Below are positions 1 through 8,185 of a stretch of DNA of 64,000 nucleotides, in pieces (position 1 is the stretch's first letter; each line of letters begins with the position of its first letter). Under the pieces are notes generated by a model. It did no database searches. It saw nothing but the letters and a program-made list of their open reading frames with translations, and was not told where the DNA came from. The DNA comes from Providencia alcalifaciens (GTDB lineage Bacteria > Pseudomonadota > Gammaproteobacteria > Enterobacterales > Enterobacteriaceae), in assembly GCF_915403165.1 (NCBI RefSeq), contig NZ_OU659204.1, forward strand, positions 2,480,001-2,544,000, in the 5' to 3' direction. A program made the position numbers and the translations under genes.

Positions 1-1923
1 AAGTCCGGGAGTTGGGGCGATCAGTATCTTCGATACATGAACACATATGACCTTGGCATGAAAATGTTAAATGAAAGCCCATCGGCGAAATTCAATGTCG
101 GGGATGCTTATTTATATGGTAATGGCGTAAAACAAGATACCAATGAAGCGATTAAATACTTAAAACAAGCCAGTGATGAAGGCAATAATTTAGCCATACA
201 GCGTTACACCGAACTACTCTACATGGGTATTTATGATAAAGAAAAACACAAATGGATCACAGAGCCAAATTGGGATGAGGCCATATTCTATTTAAGAAAA
301 CACACCGAGCCTAAGCGTGTAAAAACCTATATTGAAGTGTATGAGACCCTCGTCGAACCTGCACAAAAAGGCGATGCTTCCGCTTATGCCAAATTAGGTG
401 ACTGGTATTTTACTTGGGGAAACCACCCAGCGGCGCAACTGTACTATATCAAAAGCATTGATGCCGGTAACATTGCAGCTTATCAACTCTTAGACCGAGT
501 CACTGAAGATCCTGCCGTGAAACGCCAAAATTATTTGGATGGAACCGCCAAGGATGACCTTTTTTCCAAGGTACAACTTGCTCGCGTTTATTTAAATGAC
601 GCCAATGTTGATAACAATTCACCGGATTATCATCTTGCTCTGCAATATCTTGATATTGGAATGGAATCTACCGATGCTGCAATCTCAGAAAGTGCATTTT
701 TATTATTAGCCGATTTATATAAAAATGGTATTTTGTTGAAAAATGATCAGGTTCTACGTAGTGAAAATAATGAAAAGTATCTTGAACTCATTCAGCAGCA
801 AGCTGAAAAGCGCCCTGAAGCCTTAATTCGTTTATATCGCTATTACGCTAACATTGATAATCCCAAAGCGCTCGATTACTTATATCGTGCTCATCAGCAA
901 GGGGACTTAAATGCCACCTTCATGCTATATGAAATCAATAATCCAGGGGAATACTGTACTAATAGTCTTAATGCAGATATTGATAAGTCGAGTGTTTATT
1001 TAAAAGTATGGCTCGACAAAAAACAATTTGGAAAAAATACAGATAGAAGCTATATCCAAGAACCCGAAAGTTTAAGCAAACACATGGGCGATATTTACCT
1101 AGAGGGTAGTTGCGATATGCCCAAAAATATCGATAAGGCAATTGAATGGTATCAAACCTCGTTAAAATATCATGATACTTATGCGTTAAGTAATTTGTAT
1201 CAAGCCTATGTAGAAAAAAAGGATGCAAAACAAGCTTACTATATTGCATTACGTTTAGATAAAGCCCCTGAAGACATTGAGTTATTAGACACATTGTCAT
1301 CGCAAGAACGACAAGAAATAGAACAAAAGTTTGCCGATGAGCAAGCATTCCAAAAATATGGCCGTTTTGCTCAGCAAATTGAAGAAAAACGCCTCAAAGC
1401 TGAAGCCGGAGATCGTATCGAAGCATTTTCATTAGGCATCAGCTATGCTCGAGGAGAAATGGTACCGCAAGATACGCAAAAGATGATCTATTATTATGAA
1501 CTAGCAGGGAAAAATGGCTACTCACGCGCCTATAATATCTTAGGAAATCTTTATCGTAAGGATAATGAAAAAGGGATTGAAAGAGATTACCCTAAAGCAC
1601 TTTATTACTTTGATTTAGGTGCAAAACAAAATGACAGTAATACCGCGCATTTAGCCGGAGATATGCTCTATTTTGGACAAGGCGTTCCTAAAGATTATGC
1701 ACAAGCTGCAAAATATTATGAAATCACTGACTTAGAACAAGGTGCCCATCATGCTATGGCAAAATATAAGCTTGCCTACATGTATTATAACGGCTTGCTT
1801 GGTACTAAGAGCAAAGAAGATATTCAAAAAGCCCGTGACTATCTTGAGATTGGCGCAAAATACTTAGATAAAGACTCGACCGCAGCATTAAAGGAATGGG
1901 ACTTTAGTATTTTAAATCAATAG
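1..1923 (+). CDS. Sel1-repeat (TPR-like) protein, 5' end outside the window
   Basis: The reading frame is open from base 1, so the gene starts left of the window. An ATG at 37 exists, but the 12 codons before it (KSGSWGDQYLRY) align with residues just before the matching block of the next gene (KTGRYGRDDLDK), so they are coding. The visible part has about 640 residues. It is built of helix-turn-helix solenoid repeats of Sel1 type, with signatures such as GDAYLYGNGVKQD, GDIYLEGSC..PKN and GDMLYFGQGVPKD. About 425 residues are paralogous to the C-terminal third of the 1366-residue neighbour. The last ~190 residues (from about residue 440) are extra and hold the most canonical Sel1 repeats. Such repeats mediate protein-protein contacts; the partner and cellular role are unknown. 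By analogy with the neighbour it may have an N-terminal membrane anchor, but that end is not visible. Confidence 0.85.
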   Translation, partial: KSGSWGDQYLRYMNTYDLGMKMLNESPSAKFNVGDAYLYGNGVKQDTNEAIKYLKQASDEGNNLAIQRYTELLYMGIYDKEKHKWITEPNWDEAIFYLRKHTEPKRVKTYIEVYETLVEPAQKGDASAYAKLGDWYFTWGNHPAAQLYYIKSIDAGNIAAYQLLDRVTEDPAVKRQNYLDGTAKDDLFSKVQLARVYLNDANVDNNSPDYHLALQYLDIGMESTDAAISESAFLLLADLYKNGILLKNDQVLRSENNEKYLELIQQQAEKRPEALIRLYRYYANIDNPKALDYLYRAHQQGDLNATFMLYEINNPGEYCTNSLNADIDKSSVYLKVWLDKKQFGKNTDRSYIQEPESLSKHMGDIYLEGSCDMPKNIDKAIEWYQTSLKYHDTYALSNLYQAYVEKKDAKQAYYIALRLDKAPEDIELLDTLSSQERQEIEQKFADEQAFQKYGRFAQQIEEKRLKAEAGDRIEAFSLGISYARGEMVPQDTQKMIYYYELAGKNGYSRAYNILGNLYRKDNEKGIERDYPKALYYFDLGAKQNDSNTAHLAGDMLYFGQGVPKDYAQAAKYYEITDLEQGAHHAMAKYKLAYMYYNGLLGTKSKEDIQKARDYLEIGAKYLDKDSTAALKEWDFSILNQ

Positions 1924-1966
1924 TGAGATATCTCCCCATCAAGTTACCTCTAATCTAATAGCGAAC

Positions 1967-1993
1967 AAAAATCCTCACTGAGTGGGGATTTTT
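1967..1993 (+). terminator. Intrinsic terminator after the first Sel1 gene
   Basis: A 12-bp stem (AAAAATCCTCAC with GTGGGGATTTTT, one G-T pair) has loop TGA and ends in a T-run, 43 bp after the stop codon. It separates this gene from the next paralogue, so the two are probably transcribed separately. Confidence 0.75.
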
Positions 1994-2104
1994 CTCGTGT
2001 TGCTATTTACATTAACGATATTGAATGAATAAAAGGATGAAATCCCCCTATTATAGTAATAGACTTAACCTAAATTTTAATAATCTATAAGTAAAGGAAA
2101 GGGA

Positions 2105-5100
2105 ATGTCCGCAAAATTCAGCGGTAAGTCTTTAATATTGGGTGGTATCAGTGCCGTTATCATCGGTAGCGTGCTTTTCTACACATTTTCTCCATCAAAA
2201 AACCTCGTAGAAAAAGGCGGCGTTCAGCAAGAAAAAGATACCTCATCACAAACAGTCACACCGCCATCAAAGCAGCAATTAATTGACAGCCAAGCAGAGT
2301 TTGATCTTGCCATGATGTACTGGGATGGAAAGGGTCAGCAGCAAGATCGTTTAAAATCCAATGAATTACTCATCAAGTCCGCTAAAGTTGGCAACCCAAA
2401 TTCACTATACAATTTAGGTGTCTTTCGCTATCTACAATTAATTGCAGACACCCCAGACGACCCATTCGGATATCGCTCACTTGAAAAAGCCGCTGACCTC
2501 GGTAATAGTCGAGCTCAAGTTTTTATTGGCATGCGATACTATTTTGATGACAAAAAAATTCTTCCTGAAGATTTAAAGAAAGCGCGTCACTATATTACAT
2601 TAGCAGCAGAACAGAATGAGCCATTTGGCTTATATGCCTATGCAGGGATACTGGATCAAGAGGACCAAAATAGCCAAGAAGCCGTTAAGATCCTGACACC
2701 CTTAATTAATGATGGCTTCTTGCTAGCAAGCTATACATTGGCGTCAATTTATGAAGAAGGAAGAAATGGCGTTGAAAAGGATCCTCAACTCGCCAAGAAA
2801 TATGCTGAAATATTCAATGAGCTGCTCAAATGCGCCAATGAAGAAACATTTAATCCCCCGCCTTTACCAATATCGATGTTTAGTGTCTTATCCCCTACTG
2901 AGCGAGCCAATAAATTATCTGAACTCGAGTCATTAGCAAAAGAAGGTAACAGTGATGCGATTTATCAACTTTTTGATCTCTACAATTTAGGTGATGGTGT
3001 TATTGAAAATAAATCTAAAGCCGCTGACTACCTTAAGCCATTAGTTGATAAAAACGATCCCAAAGCGCTCTATCTTCGCTATACCGTAACGAAAAAAAAT
3101 CCAGATGATGTCATCACTGCCGCTGATAATGGTTATGCTCCCGCGGCATATGATCTATACCGCGTTTACTCTTTCGCCATAGAGGACAACAATTTTAATT
3201 ACTCCCCTGAACTTGCTAAAAAATATCTTCATCAAGCTGCCGATCTTGGCAGCAAAGGAGCAATGTCATACTTTATCTTAAGCATGCTTGAAGATAGTAA
3301 CTACCCGAATACTCAACTGAACCAACAATTGACTTATTATGCCAATAAATTATTAACTGATTATCCTAATGACCCAATGGCGCTGACTTATGCCAGTTAT
3401 GTCTATTACGATAAGAAAAGTGAAATTTATGACCCAAATAAAGCCTTTGAATTGACTCAGCGAGCCTTTGAAATATCCCCAGAGAGCTACCTTCGACTTA
3501 ATTTAGCAAATAAATATGCTTATGGTATTGGTACGGCACAAAATCTAGAAAAAGCAGTTCAACTATATAATGAAAATATCATTAAATTTCCTGCTGATAC
3601 TCGCTCAAAACGTTATCTAACGGAACTCTTTTATACTTATGATCTTTCTGCTTATCTCGATGAGAAAATCATTATTGAGTACATTCTCAATGATATAAAA
3701 GATAAAAGCTATTATCTGCAAGCCTACTATTATGCAGACTATCTACTTCAGACTGACGCTAAGAAAAATTATCAGCAAGCCTTCGAACTTTATGAAAAGC
3801 ATAGTAACTATAATTTAAAGGCAAAAATTCATTATGCTATCGCTTTAATTAAATATCAGGATAACCAATACGCCCAAGCCATCTCCCTAATTGATGATGT
3901 ATTTAAGAATAAAGAATACAAAAACACGCTTTCAAATAAAGAACTTGATGCAGCTTATAAAATATTGATGGATTATGGACTTAAAAATGCAACTGCGAAG
4001 AAATTATTATTAACATTAGCCGTTAATGATGATTATCCAAACGCAAAAGATTTTGCGCTTCCATTAATCGGGAAAGACCCCGATATCACGTTCCAATATG
4101 CGATAGAGCAGCTAAAAAAGATAAACAATATTGACGAGGTTTCGGATGAAGAACTCAAATCTTATTATGATTTGGTCTTTAAAGCTGCAGAGATAGGCAG
4201 CACGGATGCTAACTTATATATCGCTCGAAATCTTCAAAATTACAAAGTTTCGACTGAATGGCCTTATTTCTCCTCTCGATTTATGTCAATTACGCAATTT
4301 CCTGAAGAGGCAACAACACAATGGCTTGAAAAATGTGCTGACCTTGGTAATAACGACTGCTTATATCAACTGGGTGATATATTCGAAAGAGGACGCTACA
4401 AAAACCCCATTAATTATCAAAAAGCGCTAAGTTATTACGAACGAATTACGGATAAAAAATACCCTTATGTACAATCAAATATTAAGGCGATTAAAGATGT
4501 ATTAGCCCAATTCGATGAGCATAAAAGAAAAGCCCATGATGGTGATGCTTATGCCAACTTAATGGTTTCCGATGCCTATAAAACTGGTGAGTTTGGACAA
4601 CCTATCGATGAAACACTCTGGCTCAAATATCTTGACCGTAGTGCAATGCTCGGTAATGACGTTGCACTTCAACGAATTATTTATCACTACGACAATGCAA
4701 ACTTACGCGAAGAAGATCGCCCCAAATTACTCGGTTATTATTTGAAAGCCGTCGAAATGGATTATGAGAATTTTACTTATAAGCTTGCACACTACTATTT
4801 CTTTGGTAGTGCAATTACGCCGATTAATCGGGATAAAGCCAAGGAACTCTATGCAAAAACAGGACGTTACGGACGAGACGATCTCGATAAAATGGAGAAG
4901 TTCGATGCTTATTTTAACCAAAAAGATAATGATCCACAGGCATTATATGAGCTAGGGAAAGCGTATCTCTATGGTAATGGCACACCGCACGATAATATAA
5001 AGGCCAAAGATTATTTCCGCCAAGCTGCAGAGAAAGGCAATACCGATGGCATAATCGCTTATGCTGAGTTACTCAAAACGGGCGTCGTCGATAGAAGCAC

Positions 5101-6205
5101 AGAAACAACACTTGAACCCTCAAATTGGGATGAAGCGATTCTGTGGCTCAAGAAAATCCCTGATAGCCCATCAGCTAAAAACGATTTAGCGTTTTATCAA
5201 TCCACTATACTCCCTGCTCGAAGCGGTGATGCAGATAAAGCCCTCGACCTGGGGTATTGGTATTCCAGAGAAAATAACGATACAGAAGCATTGCAGTGGT
5301 TCAAAGTAAGCTACCAAGCTGGCAATATCAAGGCTATCAGACCACTCTATTTAAATAGTGACATCAACATTGAAGAACAGAAGAAATTACTACAATCTGG
5401 TGTCGACAAAGGTGACCTTTTCTCTATTGATAAACTTGCCCAGTTAATTATTTCATCGCCTGAAGTAACGACTGATTCAAAAGAATATCAAACCATAATT
5501 ACCAACCTTGAAAGTAATTTGCACAGTAATGATGAACATTATCAATACAGTGCTTATTCACAGCTGAAAGAACTTTATGGTAATGGTATTACAATTGATA
5601 ATCAGTTAATTAGAGAAAAATCACCCGAAAAATATGTCGCACTACTAGAGCAACAATCAGTTACCCGCGTCGATGCGTTATATAGTTTATATTTTCATTA
5701 CCGTGATAGCGATTTCAATAAGGCAGTCAGCTATCTTGAGAAAGCCGCTAAAATGGAACCCAAAGAAGCCACATATAAGCTCTTTAGTGCCTATTACCCC
5801 TATAAAAACTGCTCCAATAAAAATATGGACATAAAAAAAACAGAGCAATACTTAAAAAGCTGGTTAACCTTATCTGGCGCACCAGAGGAGGAGCAATCCT
5901 ATCGACCGAATACTTATGCCAAGGAAAGCAAAGATCTAGGGGATATCTATTTCAATGGAGACTGTGGCATCCCAAAAAATCTGGATAAAGCCATCCAGTG
6001 GTACCAAATATCATTGGAAAATCATCCTTACCATGCAGCAGAAAGCCTATATAACGCTTATCTTTCCAAACAAGATGCAAAGCAAGCCTATTACTATGCT
6101 TTAGTGCTGAAAAAAAATACGGAAAATGTTCCTCTCTTTGAGCAACTATCACCAAAGGAAAAAGAGACAATTAAAGCGCGTTTACAAAAAGGTAACCGTC
6201 AATAA
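2105..6205 (+). CDS. Giant membrane-anchored Sel1/TPR-repeat protein
   Basis: This 1366-residue protein is preceded by a purine-rich ribosome site (AAAGGAAAGGG) directly before ATG. Residues about 8-28 form one hydrophobic segment (SLILGGISAVIIGSVLFYTF), which suggests a signal anchor with the remainder on the periplasmic side, although topology is inferred. The rest is an almost continuous alpha-solenoid of degenerate Sel1 repeats, with clear units such as FDLAMMYWDGKGQQQD, LANKYAYGIGTAQNLEKA, ELGKAYLYGNGTPHDN and GDIYFNGDCGIPKNLDKA. The C-terminal ~425 residues are paralogous to the preceding gene, including the paired motif SNWDEAI..L / PNWDEAI..L and the cysteines in KNCSNKN and NGDCGIPKN. 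It lacks the ~190-residue C-terminal extension of its neighbour. Function is unknown; a scaffold or inhibitor-binding role is typical of the family. Length is far above usual Sel1 proteins (200-400 residues). Confidence 0.88.
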   Translation: MSAKFSGKSLILGGISAVIIGSVLFYTFSPSKNLVEKGGVQQEKDTSSQTVTPPSKQQLIDSQAEFDLAMMYWDGKGQQQDRLKSNELLIKSAKVGNPNSLYNLGVFRYLQLIADTPDDPFGYRSLEKAADLGNSRAQVFIGMRYYFDDKKILPEDLKKARHYITLAAEQNEPFGLYAYAGILDQEDQNSQEAVKILTPLINDGFLLASYTLASIYEEGRNGVEKDPQLAKKYAEIFNELLKCANEETFNPPPLPISMFSVLSPTERANKLSELESLAKEGNSDAIYQLFDLYNLGDGVIENKSKAADYLKPLVDKNDPKALYLRYTVTKKNPDDVITAADNGYAPAAYDLYRVYSFAIEDNNFNYSPELAKKYLHQAADLGSKGAMSYFILSMLEDSNYPNTQLNQQLTYYANKLLTDYPNDPMALTYASYVYYDKKSEIYDPNKAFELTQRAFEISPESYLRLNLANKYAYGIGTAQNLEKAVQLYNENIIKFPADTRSKRYLTELFYTYDLSAYLDEKIIIEYILNDIKDKSYYLQAYYYADYLLQTDAKKNYQQAFELYEKHSNYNLKAKIHYAIALIKYQDNQYAQAISLIDDVFKNKEYKNTLSNKELDAAYKILMDYGLKNATAKKLLLTLAVNDDYPNAKDFALPLIGKDPDITFQYAIEQLKKINNIDEVSDEELKSYYDLVFKAAEIGSTDANLYIARNLQNYKVSTEWPYFSSRFMSITQFPEEATTQWLEKCADLGNNDCLYQLGDIFERGRYKNPINYQKALSYYERITDKKYPYVQSNIKAIKDVLAQFDEHKRKAHDGDAYANLMVSDAYKTGEFGQPIDETLWLKYLDRSAMLGNDVALQRIIYHYDNANLREEDRPKLLGYYLKAVEMDYENFTYKLAHYYFFGSAITPINRDKAKELYAKTGRYGRDDLDKMEKFDAYFNQKDNDPQALYELGKAYLYGNGTPHDNIKAKDYFRQAAEKGNTDGIIAYAELLKTGVVDRSTETTLEPSNWDEAILWLKKIPDSPSAKNDLAFYQSTILPARSGDADKALDLGYWYSRENNDTEALQWFKVSYQAGNIKAIRPLYLNSDINIEEQKKLLQSGVDKGDLFSIDKLAQLIISSPEVTTDSKEYQTIITNLESNLHSNDEHYQYSAYSQLKELYGNGITIDNQLIREKSPEKYVALLEQQSVTRVDALYSLYFHYRDSDFNKAVSYLEKAAKMEPKEATYKLFSAYYPYKNCSNKNMDIKKTEQYLKSWLTLSGAPEEEQSYRPNTYAKESKDLGDIYFNGDCGIPKNLDKAIQWYQISLENHPYHAAESLYNAYLSKQDAKQAYYYALVLKKNTENVPLFEQLSPKEKETIKARLQKGNRQ

Positions 6206-6235
6206 AAGCATGTTATTAGCCCTTTTTAGCGGTGT

Positions 6236-6281
6236 GAAGTGACCCCCAGTAATTGGTTCTCCAACGATTGGGGGTCACTTC
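6236..6281. terminator. Strong hairpin between convergent Sel1 and hipA genes
   Basis: A perfect 13-bp stem (GAAGTGACCCCCA with TGGGGGTCACTTC) has a 20-nt loop and lies 30 bp after the Sel1 stop. There is no good T-run on either side, so it is a candidate bidirectional terminator or mRNA 3'-end stabiliser rather than a textbook terminator. Confidence 0.5.
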
Positions 6282-6326
6282 AGTTATGGGGCTTTGTTTA
6301 TTTTCGCCAATTACACAGACTAAACC

Positions 6327-6372
6327 GCACCTAAAAAGGTGCATAAATTGGATAGTGACCGTTTTTAGGTGC
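6327..6372. repeat. Inverted repeat GCACCTAAAAA...TTTTTAGGTGC, 3' of hipA
   Basis: An 11-bp perfect inverted repeat (6327-6337 and 6362-6372) lies just after the hipA stop codon. Its arms share GCACCTAAAA with the 13-bp inverted repeat in front of hipB (8051-8096). A third half copy, AGGTGC, follows the left arm at once (6337-6342). The repeat could be a second HipB operator, a hairpin ending hipA transcription, or a boundary mark of the module. Confidence 0.6.
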
Positions 6373-6375
6373 AAA

Positions 6376-7716
6376 CTAAGTAATTCCTAGCTCTTTGCCC
6401 CCTAAATAGCGAGCATGCAAAAAGGCAAGTTCAACAGCATCTATATCGGCTCCAGTGATACCGTAATCCTCAAAATAGTTACGCCACTCTCTAACAACCA
6501 GCCAAATTTTATTAATTTCATCAATTGCTTGGTTTCGGTTTAAACCAAAACGTTCACACCAAGAAAGTGCATTATTCAGTGTCGCTTCCTTACCAAACTC
6601 ACCAACACCAAGATGTAATCGTCTATATTGTGAATGTGAAGGCCGAGGAACCACATCGTATAACGGACTAAGACGCCACCGTAAAGCAACTGGGGTACTA
6701 AGCGCTCTTCTTTCTATCGTTGGAATTTGCTCTGGATATTCTTTCAGCAGAAACCCATGATTACGTAAATGGTCATCATCATTATTCACGAAAATATTGA
6801 ATACCATTCTTCGATATAGCTCTTTTAAATCATCAACAAGATATTCAGCATCTAAATAGCGTCGCATTGCATCGGCTAACGCTGCATAACTACTCTCAAT
6901 GGATGACATTTCATGAATATTCATTAAAGTGAGCGCTGATATAAAATGCCGTCTTCCTGTCGTATCTCCTGCCCCAACACGGTCAAAACGCTTAATCAGC
7001 ATAGCAAAATTACCTGAACCAACTTCTTCAAGACGCGTCTCAGGTACATTTAATCCGGCGGCATCAGCTAATCTTAATGTGGCATGCTCGATAGCCGGAT
7101 AACAAAAACCACGATCGGTATTAGAAGCAAATTTTGCAAGCCAATGCGTTCCATCTTCCACGATGACCGTCGCTTTTGGGCGCATCCCTCCCATACTCGA
7201 GCCTGCATCAAATATCCCATGCAAATTAGCGGGTAAAGGTGTACCATTTTCAATACGTTCAGCTGCATCAAAAAGATATCCCAATGACTTAATATCTGGT
7301 GATGTTCTAAGCTCTCTAGCTGAACTACCTTCAAGAGTAATATCCAGCGCTCCTGTTCTATTACTGCCAGCCTCAAGAAGATAAACCGATTCTGGTAGAG
7401 AGTTTGCTGGTGCGCGTTTTTTAGCTTCAATAACCCTCCGCCCCCATGCATCAGGAGCAGCATCTCGGATCCCACCAAATAATGTTGACTCATGAGCAAA
7501 TAATTTTTGCCCCGCCACTAATTGTCCTTGAAGCATCCCAAGCCCAATAGGGTCAATTTCTATTGCACCGTTACGGTGCAAATATTTCAAACCATAAACA
7601 AAGCTTGAGCTTAATAGCTCAGAGTCTTCTTCTTGTATGTGTAGTTTTCCCGCAGGAACAGATTCGATAGTACAGGGCAAGAATGCATGTACCATTAGGT
7701 TTTTATTAGAAATCAT
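6376..7716 (-). CDS. hipA: HipA-family serine/threonine kinase toxin
   Basis: HipA toxins phosphorylate a cytoplasmic target (glutamyl-tRNA synthetase in E. coli) and induce growth arrest; the HipB antitoxin binds and represses. The N-terminal HipA domain is followed by the kinase-like core: a glycine-rich loop GSSMGGMRPKA near residue 180, the catalytic segment NNDDDHLRNHGFLL near residue 320, and the metal-binding aspartate in LSPLYDVVP near residue 357. Total size is that of the family. The frame opens at a GTG at 7737, but the ATG at 7716 has AAGGA 11 nt upstream and gives an 11-bp overlap with hipB, so I chose it. The hipB-hipA order and overlap are standard for this type II module. The substrate is not predictable; sequence similarity to E. 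coli HipA looks distant. Confidence 0.88.
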   Translation of the reverse strand: MISNKNLMVHAFLPCTIESVPAGKLHIQEEDSELLSSSFVYGLKYLHRNGAIEIDPIGLGMLQGQLVAGQKLFAHESTLFGGIRDAAPDAWGRRVIEAKKRAPANSLPESVYLLEAGSNRTGALDITLEGSSARELRTSPDIKSLGYLFDAAERIENGTPLPANLHGIFDAGSSMGGMRPKATVIVEDGTHWLAKFASNTDRGFCYPAIEHATLRLADAAGLNVPETRLEEVGSGNFAMLIKRFDRVGAGDTTGRRHFISALTLMNIHEMSSIESSYAALADAMRRYLDAEYLVDDLKELYRRMVFNIFVNNDDDHLRNHGFLLKEYPEQIPTIERRALSTPVALRWRLSPLYDVVPRPSHSQYRRLHLGVGEFGKEATLNNALSWCERFGLNRNQAIDEINKIWLVVREWRNYFEDYGITGADIDAVELAFLHARYLGGKELGIT

Positions 7717-8047
7717 ACTCTTCAAGTTCCTTGTCACTTAATGGACTCGCTCTTCGAGGTTGATTCATTGCTTCCAATGCGCTTACTGCATTATCTTTTT
7801 TATTCAATGCATCGGCGAGTGTGGCACCTGCACGAACAATGTCTAGATAACGCAAAATCTGACCAATGGCGATGCCCGGATCACCATTTTCAATTCGACT
7901 CACAGTATTACGGCTCAGATTTGCTCTGACGGCAACTTCCGCCTGCGTCATTCTGCGGGCAATTCGACTTTGCGCCAAGGAATTACCTAACGTAGAGAGC
8001 TGAAGTGATTGTTCTTGTGAAAGTAACGTCTGCTGTGAACGCTTCAT
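7706..8047 (-). CDS. hipB: HipB-family XRE antitoxin and autorepressor
   Basis: This cytoplasmic DNA-binding protein has one helix-turn-helix of Cro/C1 type at about residues 25-78 (RIARRMTQAEVAVRANLSRNTVSRIENGD in pieces), the fold used by HipB antitoxins to bind an operator and to hold HipA inactive. The C-terminal tail (PLSDKELEEYDF) is acidic. The frame begins at a GTG at 8068, but the ATG at 8047 is preferred: AGGTG sits 5 nt before it, and the GTG would place the operator arm inside the coding sequence. The gene overlaps hipA by 11 bp. The operator covers the promoter and the Shine-Dalgarno site, so strong autorepression is expected. Confidence 0.87.
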   Translation of the reverse strand: MKRSQQTLLSQEQSLQLSTLGNSLAQSRIARRMTQAEVAVRANLSRNTVSRIENGDPGIAIGQILRYLDIVRAGATLADALNKKDNAVSALEAMNQPRRASPLSDKELEEYDF

Positions 8048-8050
8048 AAT

Positions 8051-8096
8051 GCACCTAAAATAAGTCACAAAGTCTATAATGTTTTATTTTAGGTGC
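8051..8096 (-). promoter_or_regulatory. hipBA promoter/operator with 13-bp inverted repeat
   Basis: GCACCTAAAATAA (8051-8063) is repeated perfectly in inverted form at 8084-8096 with a 20-bp spacer. The spacer holds a TATAGA/CATTAT-type -10 sequence reading toward hipB, and the left arm contains the hipB ribosome site. Centre-to-centre distance is 33 bp, about three helical turns, which suits two antitoxin dimers. That HipB is the binder is inferred from position. Confidence 0.7.
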
Positions 8097-8185
8097 AATT
8101 GAATAAAATTCAATCTATTCGATGCTTTGGTTTTACTCAATTGTCTGTTTGAATATTTAATTGGCTACCATGATATTAATGCCCA

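Noticed and set aside
968..1348. 126-codon minus-strand frame inside the first Sel1 gene
   Set aside because: It is a shadow of the Sel1 frame: low-complexity composition, no ribosome site and no context.
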